The notes below the pieces were generated by a model. It was not told where the DNA came from. It saw only the letters and a list, made by a program, of their open reading frames with translations, and ran no database searches. Both the position numbers and the translations under genes were made by a program. From assembly GCA_964475985.1 (NCBI GenBank), contig CAYYYP010000028.1, forward strand, positions 1 to 43,038: a stretch of DNA of 43,038 nt, in the 5' to 3' direction. Each line of letters starts with the position of its first letter. Within the stretch, counting starts at the first letter, position 1. The stretch comes from CAYYYP01 sp964475985. GTDB taxonomy: Bacteria; Bdellovibrionota; UBA1018; CAYHWW01. Of the stretch, positions 1 to 8,555 are shown one piece after another.

Positions 1-2
1 TG

Positions 3-161
3 CCCTACGCCTTAATCGGGAGCGTTCCGGCAAGGGCCCTTTTATACGGACTTGATGGCGGGGAATGGTTGCTGCTTTTCACGGTTTTTATGACTTTCCT
101 GGTCTTAAACGTTTCGCTTTGGCGAGTAGGCCTGCGGCGGTACCAAAGTGCCTCAAGTTAG
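3..161 (+). CDS. ABC-2 type transporter permease, C-terminal fragment
   Basis: An open frame enters from the left edge and ends with TAG at 159-161, leaving the last 52 residues. They form one hydrophobic segment (GEWLLLFTVFMTFLVLNVSLW) preceded by an ALIGSVPARAL-like stretch and followed by the basic ending GLRRYQSASS. A Trp, then GLRRY, then a Ser/Ala tail is the usual end of ABC-2 family permeases of the DUF990 type, which pair with a separate ATPase to export substrates. The rest of the gene and any ATPase partner lie outside the window, so the substrate is unknown. It could be another polytopic membrane protein. Confidence 0.6.
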   Translation, partial: PYALIGSVPARALLYGLDGGEWLLLFTVFMTFLVLNVSLWRVGLRRYQSASS

Positions 162-339
162 GGCGACTTTCCGTCGATACTGCGGGCGATTTTCTTCACA
201 TTGTTAAATTTCCTTCATGAAATTTCTAAGTACCTGGACTTATATAAACTTTTTAAGTTTAAATTGCGCAAATATTAGTGTCTCCCCAGGACGGCCTCCC
301 GCATAATAGAGGTCTAGGACAAGCGAGGGGAGTTCGTTC

Positions 340-660
340 ATGAATTCAAAAATTAAAGTGGGCATGCAATTGTTTGCCGCTTGGTTTGCTTTAGCTTTAG
401 GTCTGTTTTTTCCGATTGAGCATAATGCGAGGTCCGGCGGACGTTGGCTGGCTTCATCCGATAACCTAAGGCCTGCGATACTGCCCCTGGGCGGAGCATT
501 GGGGTCCCGGGATGGATTACGTGGACTGCCGTATTATGACGAGAAACAAAAGCTTTTCCACGTGTTGGTGGAACGAAAAAACGTCGATGGCCAATGGAAA
601 GTATTTGAGCGTTGGATTGTGGATGGGGATTTCATCCAAGTTTTGCGCGCTCAGCGTTAA
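340..660 (+). CDS. Small membrane-anchored or secreted protein, unknown function
   Basis: The 106-residue product is not recognised. ATG at 340 is preceded by a purine-rich AGGGGAG about 7 nt upstream, which supports this start. Residues about 10-26 (LFAAWFALALGLFFPI) form a single hydrophobic segment after a basic N-terminus, so it is either a signal anchor or a signal peptide. The rest is soluble and mixed in charge, with two aromatic stretches (YYDEKQKLFHVLVE and WKVFERWIVDGDFIQVL) that look like strands of a small beta domain. It stands alone between the ABC permease end and the small HNH gene. No Cys is present, so it is not a lipoprotein. Confidence 0.55.
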   Translation: MNSKIKVGMQLFAAWFALALGLFFPIEHNARSGGRWLASSDNLRPAILPLGGALGSRDGLRGLPYYDEKQKLFHVLVERKNVDGQWKVFERWIVDGDFIQVLRAQR

Positions 661-709
661 CGCAATGCTTTCCCGTCAGCCAGGGTTGTGTTAAGACTTT
701 GCGTCTGAA

Positions 710-994
710 ATGAGCAATTTTTATTTTGAAGTAACGGCCGATGCCGCTTTTATCTCTAGAGAACGCAATCGCGCCCGGGATCTTAAAAAGACTCAGTGGT
801 GGCAGAACAAGCTGAACCAGGGAATTTGTGAGTCCTGTGGCGTCAAGGTTGGCCGTGATGCTTTGACTATGGACCATATCGTTCCCCTGGCGCGAGGTGG
901 GCACTCCACGAAGGGGAATATTTCCGCGCTTTGCAAAGGTTGTAACCAGAGTAAAAAGTTAGCGACACCGGTGGATTTGATTTTGGGGAGTTAG
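710..994 (+). CDS. Small HNH endonuclease
   Basis: A 94-residue protein that is almost only an HNH nuclease domain. Visible elements are the first zinc-knuckle pair C40-x-x-C43, the core MDHIVPLARGG with Asp55-His56, the central Asn70 in KGNIS, and the second pair C75-x-x-C78 followed by Asn79. This is the H-N-H layout of the McrA/5-methylcytosine-type single-domain nucleases, which use one metal ion to cut DNA. A short basic N-terminal helix (about residues 17-35) precedes it. No methylase, phage terminase or toxin-antitoxin partner is adjacent, so the biological role is open. The ribosome-binding site before ATG 710 is weak. Confidence 0.85.
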   Translation: MSNFYFEVTADAAFISRERNRARDLKKTQWWQNKLNQGICESCGVKVGRDALTMDHIVPLARGGHSTKGNISALCKGCNQSKKLATPVDLILGS

Positions 995-1048
995 GCGTTT
1001 TCAAGTCCTCATTGAATATTCTTTATAATTTAATGTTTCTTGGCGCAA

Positions 1049-2275
1049 ATGAAAATTTTCAAAGATGCGTCACAGTATCTCATTTGGCTTATTCCTTCCG
1101 TGCTGATTTATCTCTGGTGGCGGGTAGTGACGGCATCTGGCCCCTTAGGGATCGGCCGATTCTTTGATACCCACGATGTAGGGTATTATTTTGATACCTC
1201 GACGTGGGTCATTGGTAATGGCGTGCTTTATCGCGATATCGTTTCCGATTACCCGCTCATGGCAAATTTACTATTTGGGTTCGTAAGGCTGCTCACCCAT
1301 GGTTTAGGATCAGCTGGTCCCTTTGAAACGCTACGGGATAATTTTGTCTGGCTCTGGGGCAGCATCATCGCAACTCTATTTTTTGGTTTGGTTTTGCATT
1401 TCAAGAAAACCAAACAAACCTTTTCCCTTTGGGTTTGGCTTACCCCCGCGGTGATTCATTTTTCCGTAATGCGGTATGATTTTTACCCGGCGTTGCTTTC
1501 GGTACTGACCCTCATGGCCTTTCGGGATGGCAAAAACCTCAAGGCCTGCCTTTGGTTTTCACTTTGCATTGCACTCAAGGGCTATGGCTTGTTTCTAATG
1601 CCAACGATATTTGTTTATATTTGGGGAAGGGAAGGCTTTAAGCGCGCCGTTTACTTAAGTACGATTTGCCTCAGCCTTTTTTGTTTTAGCGTTCTGATCG
1701 TTTATACCTGGGCTGGGTTAGATGGAATGCTCATGCCGTTTCGATTTCATGCCACGAGAGTTCTGAATGGCGAGACATTTTATGACGTGATTGAATTTGC
1801 GATGCGTAGTCTAGGTGTTTCTAGTGACTCCAGGAATGCTTTCATTGCAGAAATTAATCTAGGCTTTATTCCTAAAGTGCTTCAAGCGGCGGGAGCTTTA
1901 ATTGCTGCCGCCTCTATGCCCAAGGATTTTAAGCAGCTCGTCAGTGCTCTTTTGTTTGCGCTACTTGCGTTCGCCAGTTTTTCGATTTTTTATTCCCCGC
2001 AATATGTGGTTTGGATCGTGGCCATTGCAGGTTTTTCCCATAGCCGAATTACCGTATTTTTTGCGACTCTTTTAGGGTGGGCTACTTTTATGCAGGCGCC
2101 GTTGGCGGGTGCTTACCGGTTTGTTCACCAAAAACCATTTAAGAATATGATTGTGGTGGTCTGTTTGTGCAGACTAGGGATGATGGTTTCGGAGCTTACA
2201 ACTTTAGTGAAAACTATGGCGGTGAATGTTCGTTCTGGCAATTCTCGCAAACTGCACTCTGCGCAGAAACTATGA
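1049..2275 (+). CDS. Polytopic membrane glycosyltransferase, GT-C/GT87 (DUF2029)-like
   Basis: The 408-residue protein has roughly ten hydrophobic segments. After the first membrane segment comes a loop with THDVGYYFDTSTWVI and YRDIVSDYPLMANLLF. An Asp-bearing first periplasmic loop followed by a Y-P-L/P motif is characteristic of GT-C polyprenyl-phosphate-dependent glycosyltransferases such as the GT87/DUF2029 mannosyltransferases. Such enzymes transfer a sugar from a lipid carrier on the outer face of the inner membrane. A TTG at 1040 would add three residues. ATG 1049 is preferred, though neither has a clear Shine-Dalgarno sequence. The gene ends two bases from the stop of the convergent gene. 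Sugar and acceptor cannot be inferred. Confidence 0.6.
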   Translation: MKIFKDASQYLIWLIPSVLIYLWWRVVTASGPLGIGRFFDTHDVGYYFDTSTWVIGNGVLYRDIVSDYPLMANLLFGFVRLLTHGLGSAGPFETLRDNFVWLWGSIIATLFFGLVLHFKKTKQTFSLWVWLTPAVIHFSVMRYDFYPALLSVLTLMAFRDGKNLKACLWFSLCIALKGYGLFLMPTIFVYIWGREGFKRAVYLSTICLSLFCFSVLIVYTWAGLDGMLMPFRFHATRVLNGETFYDVIEFAMRSLGVSSDSRNAFIAEINLGFIPKVLQAAGALIAAASMPKDFKQLVSALLFALLAFASFSIFYSPQYVVWIVAIAGFSHSRITVFFATLLGWATFMQAPLAGAYRFVHQKPFKNMIVVVCLCRLGMMVSELTTLVKTMAVNVRSGNSRKLHSAQKL

Positions 2276-2277
2276 AG

Positions 2278-3594
2278 CTAGGCCGCCGCCTGATCATCCG
2301 CCGACTTGATCGTGGTCACAAATGACGTAACGCCCTCTTCCAATGCTTTTGATTGATGCCTCAAAGTTGAACTTAACCTTGCAACGTCCAAGGAAACGGA
2401 ATTGCTGGTTTCAAATGACTGGCTCAAGACCTGTAATTGTTCGGCTAGCACCAGAAGGCTTGCTTCCCGTCCGGGAGAATCACCGTCAAGGTTCATTTGG
2501 TTTTTCGCTAAGCGGCTCACTTCCATGGTGAGGCCCTGAATTTGGTTCAAGAAGGTCGAGGCTTCATGGAGGTAGGTTTCCAAGCAATTACTGATTTGCT
2601 CGTCGCCCCCGGCATGAATGAGCTTAAATTCCATGATTCGTTCGCTAAAAATTTCCAGGAGGTTCATGAGATTTTTTTCAAGCAACGTTAACTTTTCGGC
2701 GACGGAAATCAGAGTTTGGTCCGTTTGAACCATTTTTTCGGAGTCGGTCTGAAGTCTTTTTTTCAAAGCTTGCAGGGCACAAATGCATTTATCTAGACTC
2801 AATTGTTCTAGGGCCAATTGCTTTGAGAGGTCATTCGTAAATCCGCTCAGTTGACTTGAGTGAGCAGTAAGTTGTTCCGCTAAATCTTCCGAAAGGCCAC
2901 CCATAGTTTGAGCTTCGTACATTACGGTCTTGGTCTCATCGAGCTCATTAAAAAAGTTTCGCAGGCGAGTGAGAACATTGAGGCCACAAAGGAAAGACAG
3001 GAAAAACGCAGAAACAATAGCGCTCAGAAAAAGGGCCACGACTCTGGTTTGATCCTGGTCAGAAAAAACCTTTGAGTGCTCAGTAGCGATTTGTTGCAAG
3101 TATTGGGAAAACTTTACGCGATCTTCCTGGAACGGCGGGAGATTATCGGAAGCATTTTTTTCTGATGCAAAAGCGATCACTCGACCGGAGGACAACGCTA
3201 AATTTCCGGCAGAGTTTTTAAGGGCCGTCCCTAAGGTTTGGTTTGCCGTGACTTGGCTGAGCATCGCTACATTTTGATGAATCTTTGCCCAAGTTTTCTG
3301 GAACGCCCTGGAATCATCCACCCGTTTTAAAACGGTCGCTTTTAAGGTTAGGTTTTCGATGGTTAAAACCAGATTCTGAGTCTCGGAGAGGGTGTGAGTA
3401 AATCTGGCTTGCTCTTTTTCGGTTTTAGCTTTTTCCATAAGCCTGTTCTGACTATGAAAAAACATGAGCCCAATGACGGCAAACGTCGCTACCATAGGGC
3501 AAATGACCGCGAAAAGCAGGTGAAACCTGACACGTAAGTACTGGGGTGATTTCTGTGTTCTTAAAGCATTCATCATTGTAACCATGGTAAACAT
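2278..3594 (-). CDS. Chemoreceptor-like membrane protein lacking the canonical signalling tip
   Basis: The 438-residue protein has two membrane segments, about residues 24-46 and 185-208, around a helical periplasmic region of about 140 residues. A long cytoplasmic helical tail rich in Leu, Gln, Ser and Glu follows. This is the layout of a methyl-accepting chemotaxis protein or of a sensor with a four-helix-bundle input domain. The cytoplasmic part lacks the highly conserved hairpin tip (E-x-x-x-Q-T-N-x-L-A-L-N-A-A-I-E-A-A-R) that binds CheA/CheW, and no kinase or cyclase domain replaces it. A TTG at 3597 precedes ATG 3594, and an AGGA lies 13-16 nt upstream. Internal ATGs make the start uncertain. 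It is divergent from metH. Confidence 0.55.
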   Translation of the reverse strand: MFTMVTMMNALRTQKSPQYLRVRFHLLFAVICPMVATFAVIGLMFFHSQNRLMEKAKTEKEQARFTHTLSETQNLVLTIENLTLKATVLKRVDDSRAFQKTWAKIHQNVAMLSQVTANQTLGTALKNSAGNLALSSGRVIAFASEKNASDNLPPFQEDRVKFSQYLQQIATEHSKVFSDQDQTRVVALFLSAIVSAFFLSFLCGLNVLTRLRNFFNELDETKTVMYEAQTMGGLSEDLAEQLTAHSSQLSGFTNDLSKQLALEQLSLDKCICALQALKKRLQTDSEKMVQTDQTLISVAEKLTLLEKNLMNLLEIFSERIMEFKLIHAGGDEQISNCLETYLHEASTFLNQIQGLTMEVSRLAKNQMNLDGDSPGREASLLVLAEQLQVLSQSFETSNSVSLDVARLSSTLRHQSKALEEGVTSFVTTIKSADDQAAA

Positions 3595-3604
3595 CAACGG
3601 ATCA

Positions 3605-3633
3605 TTGACATCCTAAACGTCTCATTTTGTTAT
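3605..3633 (+). promoter_or_regulatory. Probable sigma-70-type promoter of metH
   Basis: TTGACA at 3605-3610 is a perfect -35 hexamer. A 17-nt spacer leads to TGTTAT at 3628-3633, four of six matches to the -10 consensus. Transcription would begin near 3640, leaving a leader of about 16 nt with a GGAG Shine-Dalgarno at 3644-3647 before ATG 3656. A leader this short leaves no room for a SAM or cobalamin riboswitch. Confidence 0.5.
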
Positions 3634-3655
3634 CGGAAGCTTTGGAGATCTCGAA

Positions 3656-6600
3656 ATGTCGGAAAATTTATTACGCTCAATTCTTTCCTCCGGGAAAATT
3701 CTTCTCATCGATGGCGCCATGGGAACGGCCCTGCAGTCTAAAAACCTCACGGCTAAGGATTTTGGCGGGGAAGAGCTAGAGGGCTGCAACGAGTATTTGG
3801 TCATGACCAGGCCCGACGTCGTTCAGGACATTCATGAGGCTTACTTAGAAGCCGGCGCTGACATCATTGAAACCAACACTTTTGGTGGTACCCCTCTTGT
3901 CCTTGATGAATACGGCCTAGGGTCAAAATATTTTGAAATCAATGTAAAGGCCGTGCAGCTGGCCCGTGCCGCTTGTGAAAAAGTTTCCGCAAAAACGGGA
4001 GTTCAACGGTTTGTTGCAGGATCCATGGGCCCTACGACCAAAGCCATTTCCGTAACCGGCGGCATTACCTTTGAAGGTCTCGTTCAACAATTCACATCCC
4101 AGGCTCAGGCTCTGCTCTCAGGTGGAATTGATTTTTTCCTGATCGAAACCTGCCAAGACATGCGGAATGTGAAGGCTTGTTTGCATGGGATTCACACAGC
4201 TCTAAAGGAAAATCACCTCACTACAGAGGAAGTGCCAATCGCAGTTTCCTTAACAATTGAAGCGATGGGAACCATGCTCGCTGGCCAGTCCGTTGAGGCG
4301 GCCCTTGTTTCGCTTATGAATGAGGATCTTCTTTATATTGGTTTGAACTGCGCTACGGGCCCCGAGTTCATGACGGACCACATTCGAACGCTAGCGGAAT
4401 ATTCCCCGTTTCCCGTGGGCTGTGTACCGAATGCAGGTTTACCCGATGAACATGGAGATTACCTGGAATCACCGGGCATGGTGGCCCAAGTGGTTGAGCG
4501 CTTTTGTGAGGCAGGTTGGATCAACGTATTAGGCGGCTGCTGCGGCACAAACGCTGAGCATATTAGAGCGCTACGGCAAATTGCCGATAAGTACCCCGGC
4601 CGAGCGGTGAAGAAAGCCGACCGATCGTTTCTTTCGGGCATCGATTTTCTTGAAGTTTTACCGGAAAATCGGCCCGTTCTAGTGGGCGAACGTACCAATG
4701 TGATTGGTTCCAAAAAATTTAAGGATCTCATTTGCCAAGAGAAATTTGAGGAAGCCAGTGAAGTGGCAAGGGCACAGGTACGAAACGGCGCGCAAATCAT
4801 CGATCTTTGTTTAGCAAATCCTGATCGCATTGAAGCGGAGGACATGGAAAAGTTCATGTTCAAGGTCATCAATAAAGTACGTGTACCGCTCATGATTGAC
4901 TCTACGGATGAAAAGGTTATTGCCCTTGCTCTAACGTACTGCCAAGGCAAGGCCATTATAAATTCAATCAATTTAGAAGATGGCGAGGAGCGATTTGAGA
5001 AGGTAGTACCGTTAGCCAGAAAATTTGGCGCAGCCTTGGTGGTGGGCACCATTGATGAAGACCCTAATCACGGCATGGGCGTGACCCGTGCACGTAAACT
5101 TGAAATCGCAAAGCGCAGTTACGATTTGTTGGTGAATAAATACGGCGTTGCGCCAGGAGATATTTATTTTGACCCGTTAGTTTTTCCCTGCGCCACCGGA
5201 GATGCACAGTACGTGGGTTCGGCCGTGGAAACCATTGAAGGGATTAGGCTCATCAAGGAGCATCTGCCGCTTACCAAAACAGTCTTAGGAATTTCAAACG
5301 TATCGTTTGGTTTGCCGGCCGCCGGTCGTGAAGTATTAAATTCCGTATTTTTGTATCACTGCGTTCAAGCGGGGCTTGATCTCGCTATTGTGAACACGGA
5401 AAAACTCGAGCGTTACGCAATGATTTCAGAAGAGGAAAAACGCCTTTCCGATGACCTCATTTGGAATCGGGGCGCCGATCCCATTGCCGCGTTCGCCGCG
5501 CATTTCCGATCAAAAAAAGTTGAAAAAAAATCCGTCTCCCATCGTGAAGGAATGAGCCTTGATGAGCGCTTAAGCCAAGCGGTGGTTACCGGATCACGCG
5601 AAGGCCTTGAACAGGATTTAGTTGAAGCCCTACAAACCAGGAAACCTTTACAAATTATCAACGGTCCCCTCATGAAAGGTATGGATGAAGTAGGCAGGCT
5701 TTTTAACAATAACGAACTTATTGTAGCGGAAGTTTTGCAGTCGGCCGAAGTTATGAAAGCGGCCGTTGCGCAGCTTGAACCCCACATGGATAAGGCCAGT
5801 GATTCTAGGCGCGGAAAAGTTTTGCTCGCAACCGTAAAGGGTGATGTGCATGACATCGGCAAAAATCTTGTGGATATCATTTTCACAAACAACGGATTTG
5901 AAGTCGTAAATCTTGGTATTAAAATTCCACCGGAGCAAATCATCGCGGCGGTGCGTGAACATCAACCAGACATCATTGGCCTCTCAGGCTTGCTGGTAAA
6001 ATCGGCTCAGCAAATGGTGATCACGGTGAATGACATGTCTAAGGTAGGCGTGAGTGTTCCCGTATTGGTGGGTGGCGCAGCGCTTACCAAAAATTTCGTC
6101 GACCGAGCCATTGCGCCTTCTTACAGCGGTGAAGTGGCCTACGCTAAGGACGCCATGAATGGCCTTGAGCTCGCGAAAAAAATTGTGGATCCAAAGTTAT
6201 TCGCGGAACTCATTCAACAGTTAAGGCAGGAGCGCGCAGGGTTAAAACCTTTGCAGGCCTCAACCCAGAGCCAGGGCCCAGAAGTTCAAACCCGTTGCTC
6301 ACGCATTGAAGTCCTAACTAGCGTACCCGCACCACCCACGCTTGAGCGCCATGTCTTAAAGGACGTTCCTTTGGAGTTGCTCTGGAGTTTCATCAATCCG
6401 CTAATGTTGTACGGCCGGCACTTAGGTTTACCTGGCGCAACGGTACGAAAACTTCAGGAATTAAAACTTTCTGAAATGGAAAACCAGACAGGCGAGCTTG
6501 CGAAAGGTGCGGAGATTTGGCTTGAAGTCGAAAAAGTTAAAAAGGAAGTCTTAAAACTTGGGTTGTTGAAACCAAAGGCCGTGTACCGCTATTTCAAGGC

Positions 6601-7153
6601 GCGGGCACGGGGGAATCATTTGGAAATCCTCACCAACAGCGGGGACCTCTTGGCGGATTTTGATTTTCCAAGGCAGAACATCAAAGATGGCCTCTCCCTT
6701 ACGGACTACGTTCGGGAGAATGACGATAATGTTGCTTTCTTTGTGGTCACTGCAGCAAGTGGCGTCCGTGAATACGCAAGCCAGCTTAAGGAAGCGGGGT
6801 CTTACCTCTGGTCCCATGCGGTTCAGGCTTTAGCCCTTGAAACGGCCGAAGCATTTGCCGAATACCTCCATAGTAAAATCCGCGCGCTCTGGGGATTTTC
6901 TGACCCCTTGAACATCACCATGATGGAAAGGTTCCAGGCTAAGTACCGCGGTAAACGTTTTTCATTTGGCTATCCTGCATGCCCGAGGCTCAGCGATCAG
7001 AAACCTCTTTTTGATCTCTTAAAGCCGGAGGACATCGGCGTAGAACTTACGGATGGCTACATGATGGATCCGGAAGCCAGTGTCTCAGCGATTGTGTTCC
7101 ATCACCCGCAAGCGGCGTATTTTTCCGTCGGAGACAATCGGGGAGGGGCATAA
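3656..7153 (+). CDS. metH: Cobalamin-dependent methionine synthase
   Basis: The 1165-residue product transfers a methyl group from 5-methyltetrahydrofolate through cobalamin to homocysteine. All four modules are present. Homocysteine-binding: about 1-310, with zinc ligands Cys232 (GLNCATGP) and Cys295-Cys296 (GGCCGTN). Pterin-binding: about 330-590, starting near RPVLVGERTNVIGS. Cobalamin cap and Rossmann modules: about 640-860, with the lower axial ligand His732 in DVHDIGKN. S-adenosylmethionine-binding reactivation domain: about 890-1165, with RYFKARARGN and the GYPACP signature. It is slightly shorter than E. coli MetH (1227) but nothing essential is missing. GGAG at 3644 supports ATG 3656. 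The MetE-like gene begins 2 nt after the stop, so the two are likely co-transcribed. Confidence 0.97.
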   Translation: MSENLLRSILSSGKILLIDGAMGTALQSKNLTAKDFGGEELEGCNEYLVMTRPDVVQDIHEAYLEAGADIIETNTFGGTPLVLDEYGLGSKYFEINVKAVQLARAACEKVSAKTGVQRFVAGSMGPTTKAISVTGGITFEGLVQQFTSQAQALLSGGIDFFLIETCQDMRNVKACLHGIHTALKENHLTTEEVPIAVSLTIEAMGTMLAGQSVEAALVSLMNEDLLYIGLNCATGPEFMTDHIRTLAEYSPFPVGCVPNAGLPDEHGDYLESPGMVAQVVERFCEAGWINVLGGCCGTNAEHIRALRQIADKYPGRAVKKADRSFLSGIDFLEVLPENRPVLVGERTNVIGSKKFKDLICQEKFEEASEVARAQVRNGAQIIDLCLANPDRIEAEDMEKFMFKVINKVRVPLMIDSTDEKVIALALTYCQGKAIINSINLEDGEERFEKVVPLARKFGAALVVGTIDEDPNHGMGVTRARKLEIAKRSYDLLVNKYGVAPGDIYFDPLVFPCATGDAQYVGSAVETIEGIRLIKEHLPLTKTVLGISNVSFGLPAAGREVLNSVFLYHCVQAGLDLAIVNTEKLERYAMISEEEKRLSDDLIWNRGADPIAAFAAHFRSKKVEKKSVSHREGMSLDERLSQAVVTGSREGLEQDLVEALQTRKPLQIINGPLMKGMDEVGRLFNNNELIVAEVLQSAEVMKAAVAQLEPHMDKASDSRRGKVLLATVKGDVHDIGKNLVDIIFTNNGFEVVNLGIKIPPEQIIAAVREHQPDIIGLSGLLVKSAQQMVITVNDMSKVGVSVPVLVGGAALTKNFVDRAIAPSYSGEVAYAKDAMNGLELAKKIVDPKLFAELIQQLRQERAGLKPLQASTQSQGPEVQTRCSRIEVLTSVPAPPTLERHVLKDVPLELLWSFINPLMLYGRHLGLPGATVRKLQELKLSEMENQTGELAKGAEIWLEVEKVKKEVLKLGLLKPKAVYRYFKARARGNHLEILTNSGDLLADFDFPRQNIKDGLSLTDYVRENDDNVAFFVVTAASGVREYASQLKEAGSYLWSHAVQALALETAEAFAEYLHSKIRALWGFSDPLNITMMERFQAKYRGKRFSFGYPACPRLSDQKPLFDLLKPEDIGVELTDGYMMDPEASVSAIVFHHPQAAYFSVGDNRGGA

Positions 7154-7154
7154 A

Positions 7155-8183
7155 ATGAGAGATGCACTAAACATTCTTAAGCCTTGGAGCACTACTGGGA
7201 TTGGCAGCCTTCCGCACCAATCCATCGACGCAGCATTAGAGTTCTCCTTTAGTTTTGATTTACCGTTTTTGCCGCAGCTCCCTAAACGTGATTTCAGAGA
7301 ATACATGATTCCCCAGGCATTGGAATGTTTGCCTGGCCTACAAGTAGGATCTGAGGGCGAAGTGAATCTCGATCCCTTAGCGTGGTCCATTAAGTCGCGC
7401 GGGTTTTTGAAAAAACTGAACGATGCGCTTTCGGGAGACGCCGGTCGCGGGCTTGAGTTTTCCAACGAGGTTCTCCAGGACTTTTTACCCTCCACGGACT
7501 TTTGCCGATCCTGGCAGCCCTTTCTTTGGGAGTTGCGCGAACGAGATCATAAAATCTGCAAAATTCAAATGGCGGGCCCCGTTACGGTTCAATGGTACTT
7601 AAGTCTCAAATGGGCCGATCATCATAAAACTTTCCCGGAACTCCAAGACGTCATACGAAAAGTGATTTTTGCCAGAGCGTTGGCCATGGTGATTCGGCTG
7701 AAAAAAGAAGGCTTAACCCCGCTCATTTTTTTAGATGAGCCAGGCCTTTTCGCAACGGGCGGCGATTTCCAAACGGCAACGCTTGATCTTACGCTTTTAA
7801 CTAAAGTTTTACGAAAGGCCGGCGCCTTGGTGGGCGTACATTGTTGCGCAAGTTTAAATGAAGACCCCGCTTCCTCGGAAAAATTTTGGAACTTTAAAAA
7901 TGACGTGGCAGACATTCTCTCCTTTGACTGGAAACGTTCTTCCCAATCCTTTTTTAATCAGAATACGTCTGAAGATTCCGCAGGATTTGCTTTCGGAGTA
8001 GTGCCCACCGATGAAGTTTTTGATGTGAAGGATTTTGTCGAGAGCGAAGATTCTTCCGAGCTTCGTAAGCAGAAAAATTCTTCTACTAAACTACTTACTC
8101 CTGCGTGTGGCCTAGCCTTCCTTGAAATTCAAGAATGCGAAAAGGTACTAAGTAATCTCCGGGAAATTCGCGAGCGGCTGTAG
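7155..8183 (+). CDS. Core-MetE-like methionine synthase family protein (catalytic domain only)
   Basis: A 342-residue protein of the cobalamin-independent methionine synthase / uroporphyrinogen decarboxylase barrel superfamily. It corresponds only to the C-terminal catalytic half of MetE. Features are the N-terminal TTGIGSLPH, KIQMAGPVTVQWY, PLIFLDEPGLF and a probable zinc site: His229 and Cys231 (VGVHCCAS), Asp258 in SFDWKRS where MetE has a Glu ligand, and Cys318 (TPACGLAF). Such stand-alone proteins lack the folate-binding N-terminal half, and in some organisms use methyl-corrinoid or another methyl donor. ATG 7155 lies 2 nt after the metH stop with GGGAGGGG just upstream. Linkage to metH suggests work on the same homocysteine/methyl pool. 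The exact donor is unknown. Confidence 0.75.
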   Translation: MRDALNILKPWSTTGIGSLPHQSIDAALEFSFSFDLPFLPQLPKRDFREYMIPQALECLPGLQVGSEGEVNLDPLAWSIKSRGFLKKLNDALSGDAGRGLEFSNEVLQDFLPSTDFCRSWQPFLWELRERDHKICKIQMAGPVTVQWYLSLKWADHHKTFPELQDVIRKVIFARALAMVIRLKKEGLTPLIFLDEPGLFATGGDFQTATLDLTLLTKVLRKAGALVGVHCCASLNEDPASSEKFWNFKNDVADILSFDWKRSSQSFFNQNTSEDSAGFAFGVVPTDEVFDVKDFVESEDSSELRKQKNSSTKLLTPACGLAFLEIQECEKVLSNLREIRERL

Positions 8184-8207
8184 GCACTAACTCATTAGTT
8201 ATCTTGA

Positions 8208-8405
8208 GAGCTTCCCCACGGGTCTAAAAAATTCCCCTTGGGGAAGCTCACGCGTCAGGAAGTTCTGGGCAGGAGCCCAGAACTCGGACCATGCAATGGC
8301 ATGGTCACGGAGCTGGAAGCGTAGTGAACGGACGGATCCCAAGCGTGAAGCAGCGCAGGATGCGCGTTTCCTCGTGGGGAATTTTTTAGACCCGTGGGGA
8401 AGCTC
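8208..8405. repeat. 198-bp palindromic element with perfect 30-bp terminal inverted repeats
   Basis: Positions 8208-8237 and 8376-8405 are exact reverse complements over 30 bp. The outer 10 nt of the right arm also recur at 8240-8249, so the left end can form an alternative short hairpin. Inside lie three further perfect hairpins: 8261-8284 (10-bp stem, AGGA loop), 8287-8306 (8-bp stem, AATG loop) and 8353-8365 (5-bp stem, GGA loop). No transposase is nearby and no convincing target-site duplication flanks it. It could be a MITE-like mobile element, a structured non-coding RNA or a strong bidirectional transcription barrier after the metH operon. It fills most of the gene-free stretch 8184-8555. 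Confidence 0.85.
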
Positions 8406-8555
8406 CCGATTGAACGGCTTGGTGACGGAAATGCCTTCAGGGGATTTAAAGGAAGTAGCGGGATCTTTTATCGAATTGGTAAGTTAATGCGGCGCGTAAA
8501 TTCATTTTATTTAGCTTGACGGGTTGTGGCTTTGGCTCAATTCTCTGCGTAATTT

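Noticed and set aside
3634..3655. SAM or cobalamin riboswitch before metH
   Set aside because: The likely promoter leaves a leader of only about 16 nt. The sequence upstream of it is the divergent gene and its start region, with no riboswitch-like core.
4459..5052. 197-codon minus-strand frame inside metH
   Set aside because: It is antisense to the conserved zinc and pterin regions of MetH, and its Ser/Arg-rich composition is typical of a shadow frame.
8296..8487. 63-codon open frame crossing the right arm of the palindromic element
   Set aside because: It is mostly made of the hairpin core and inverted repeat, with no ribosome-binding site.
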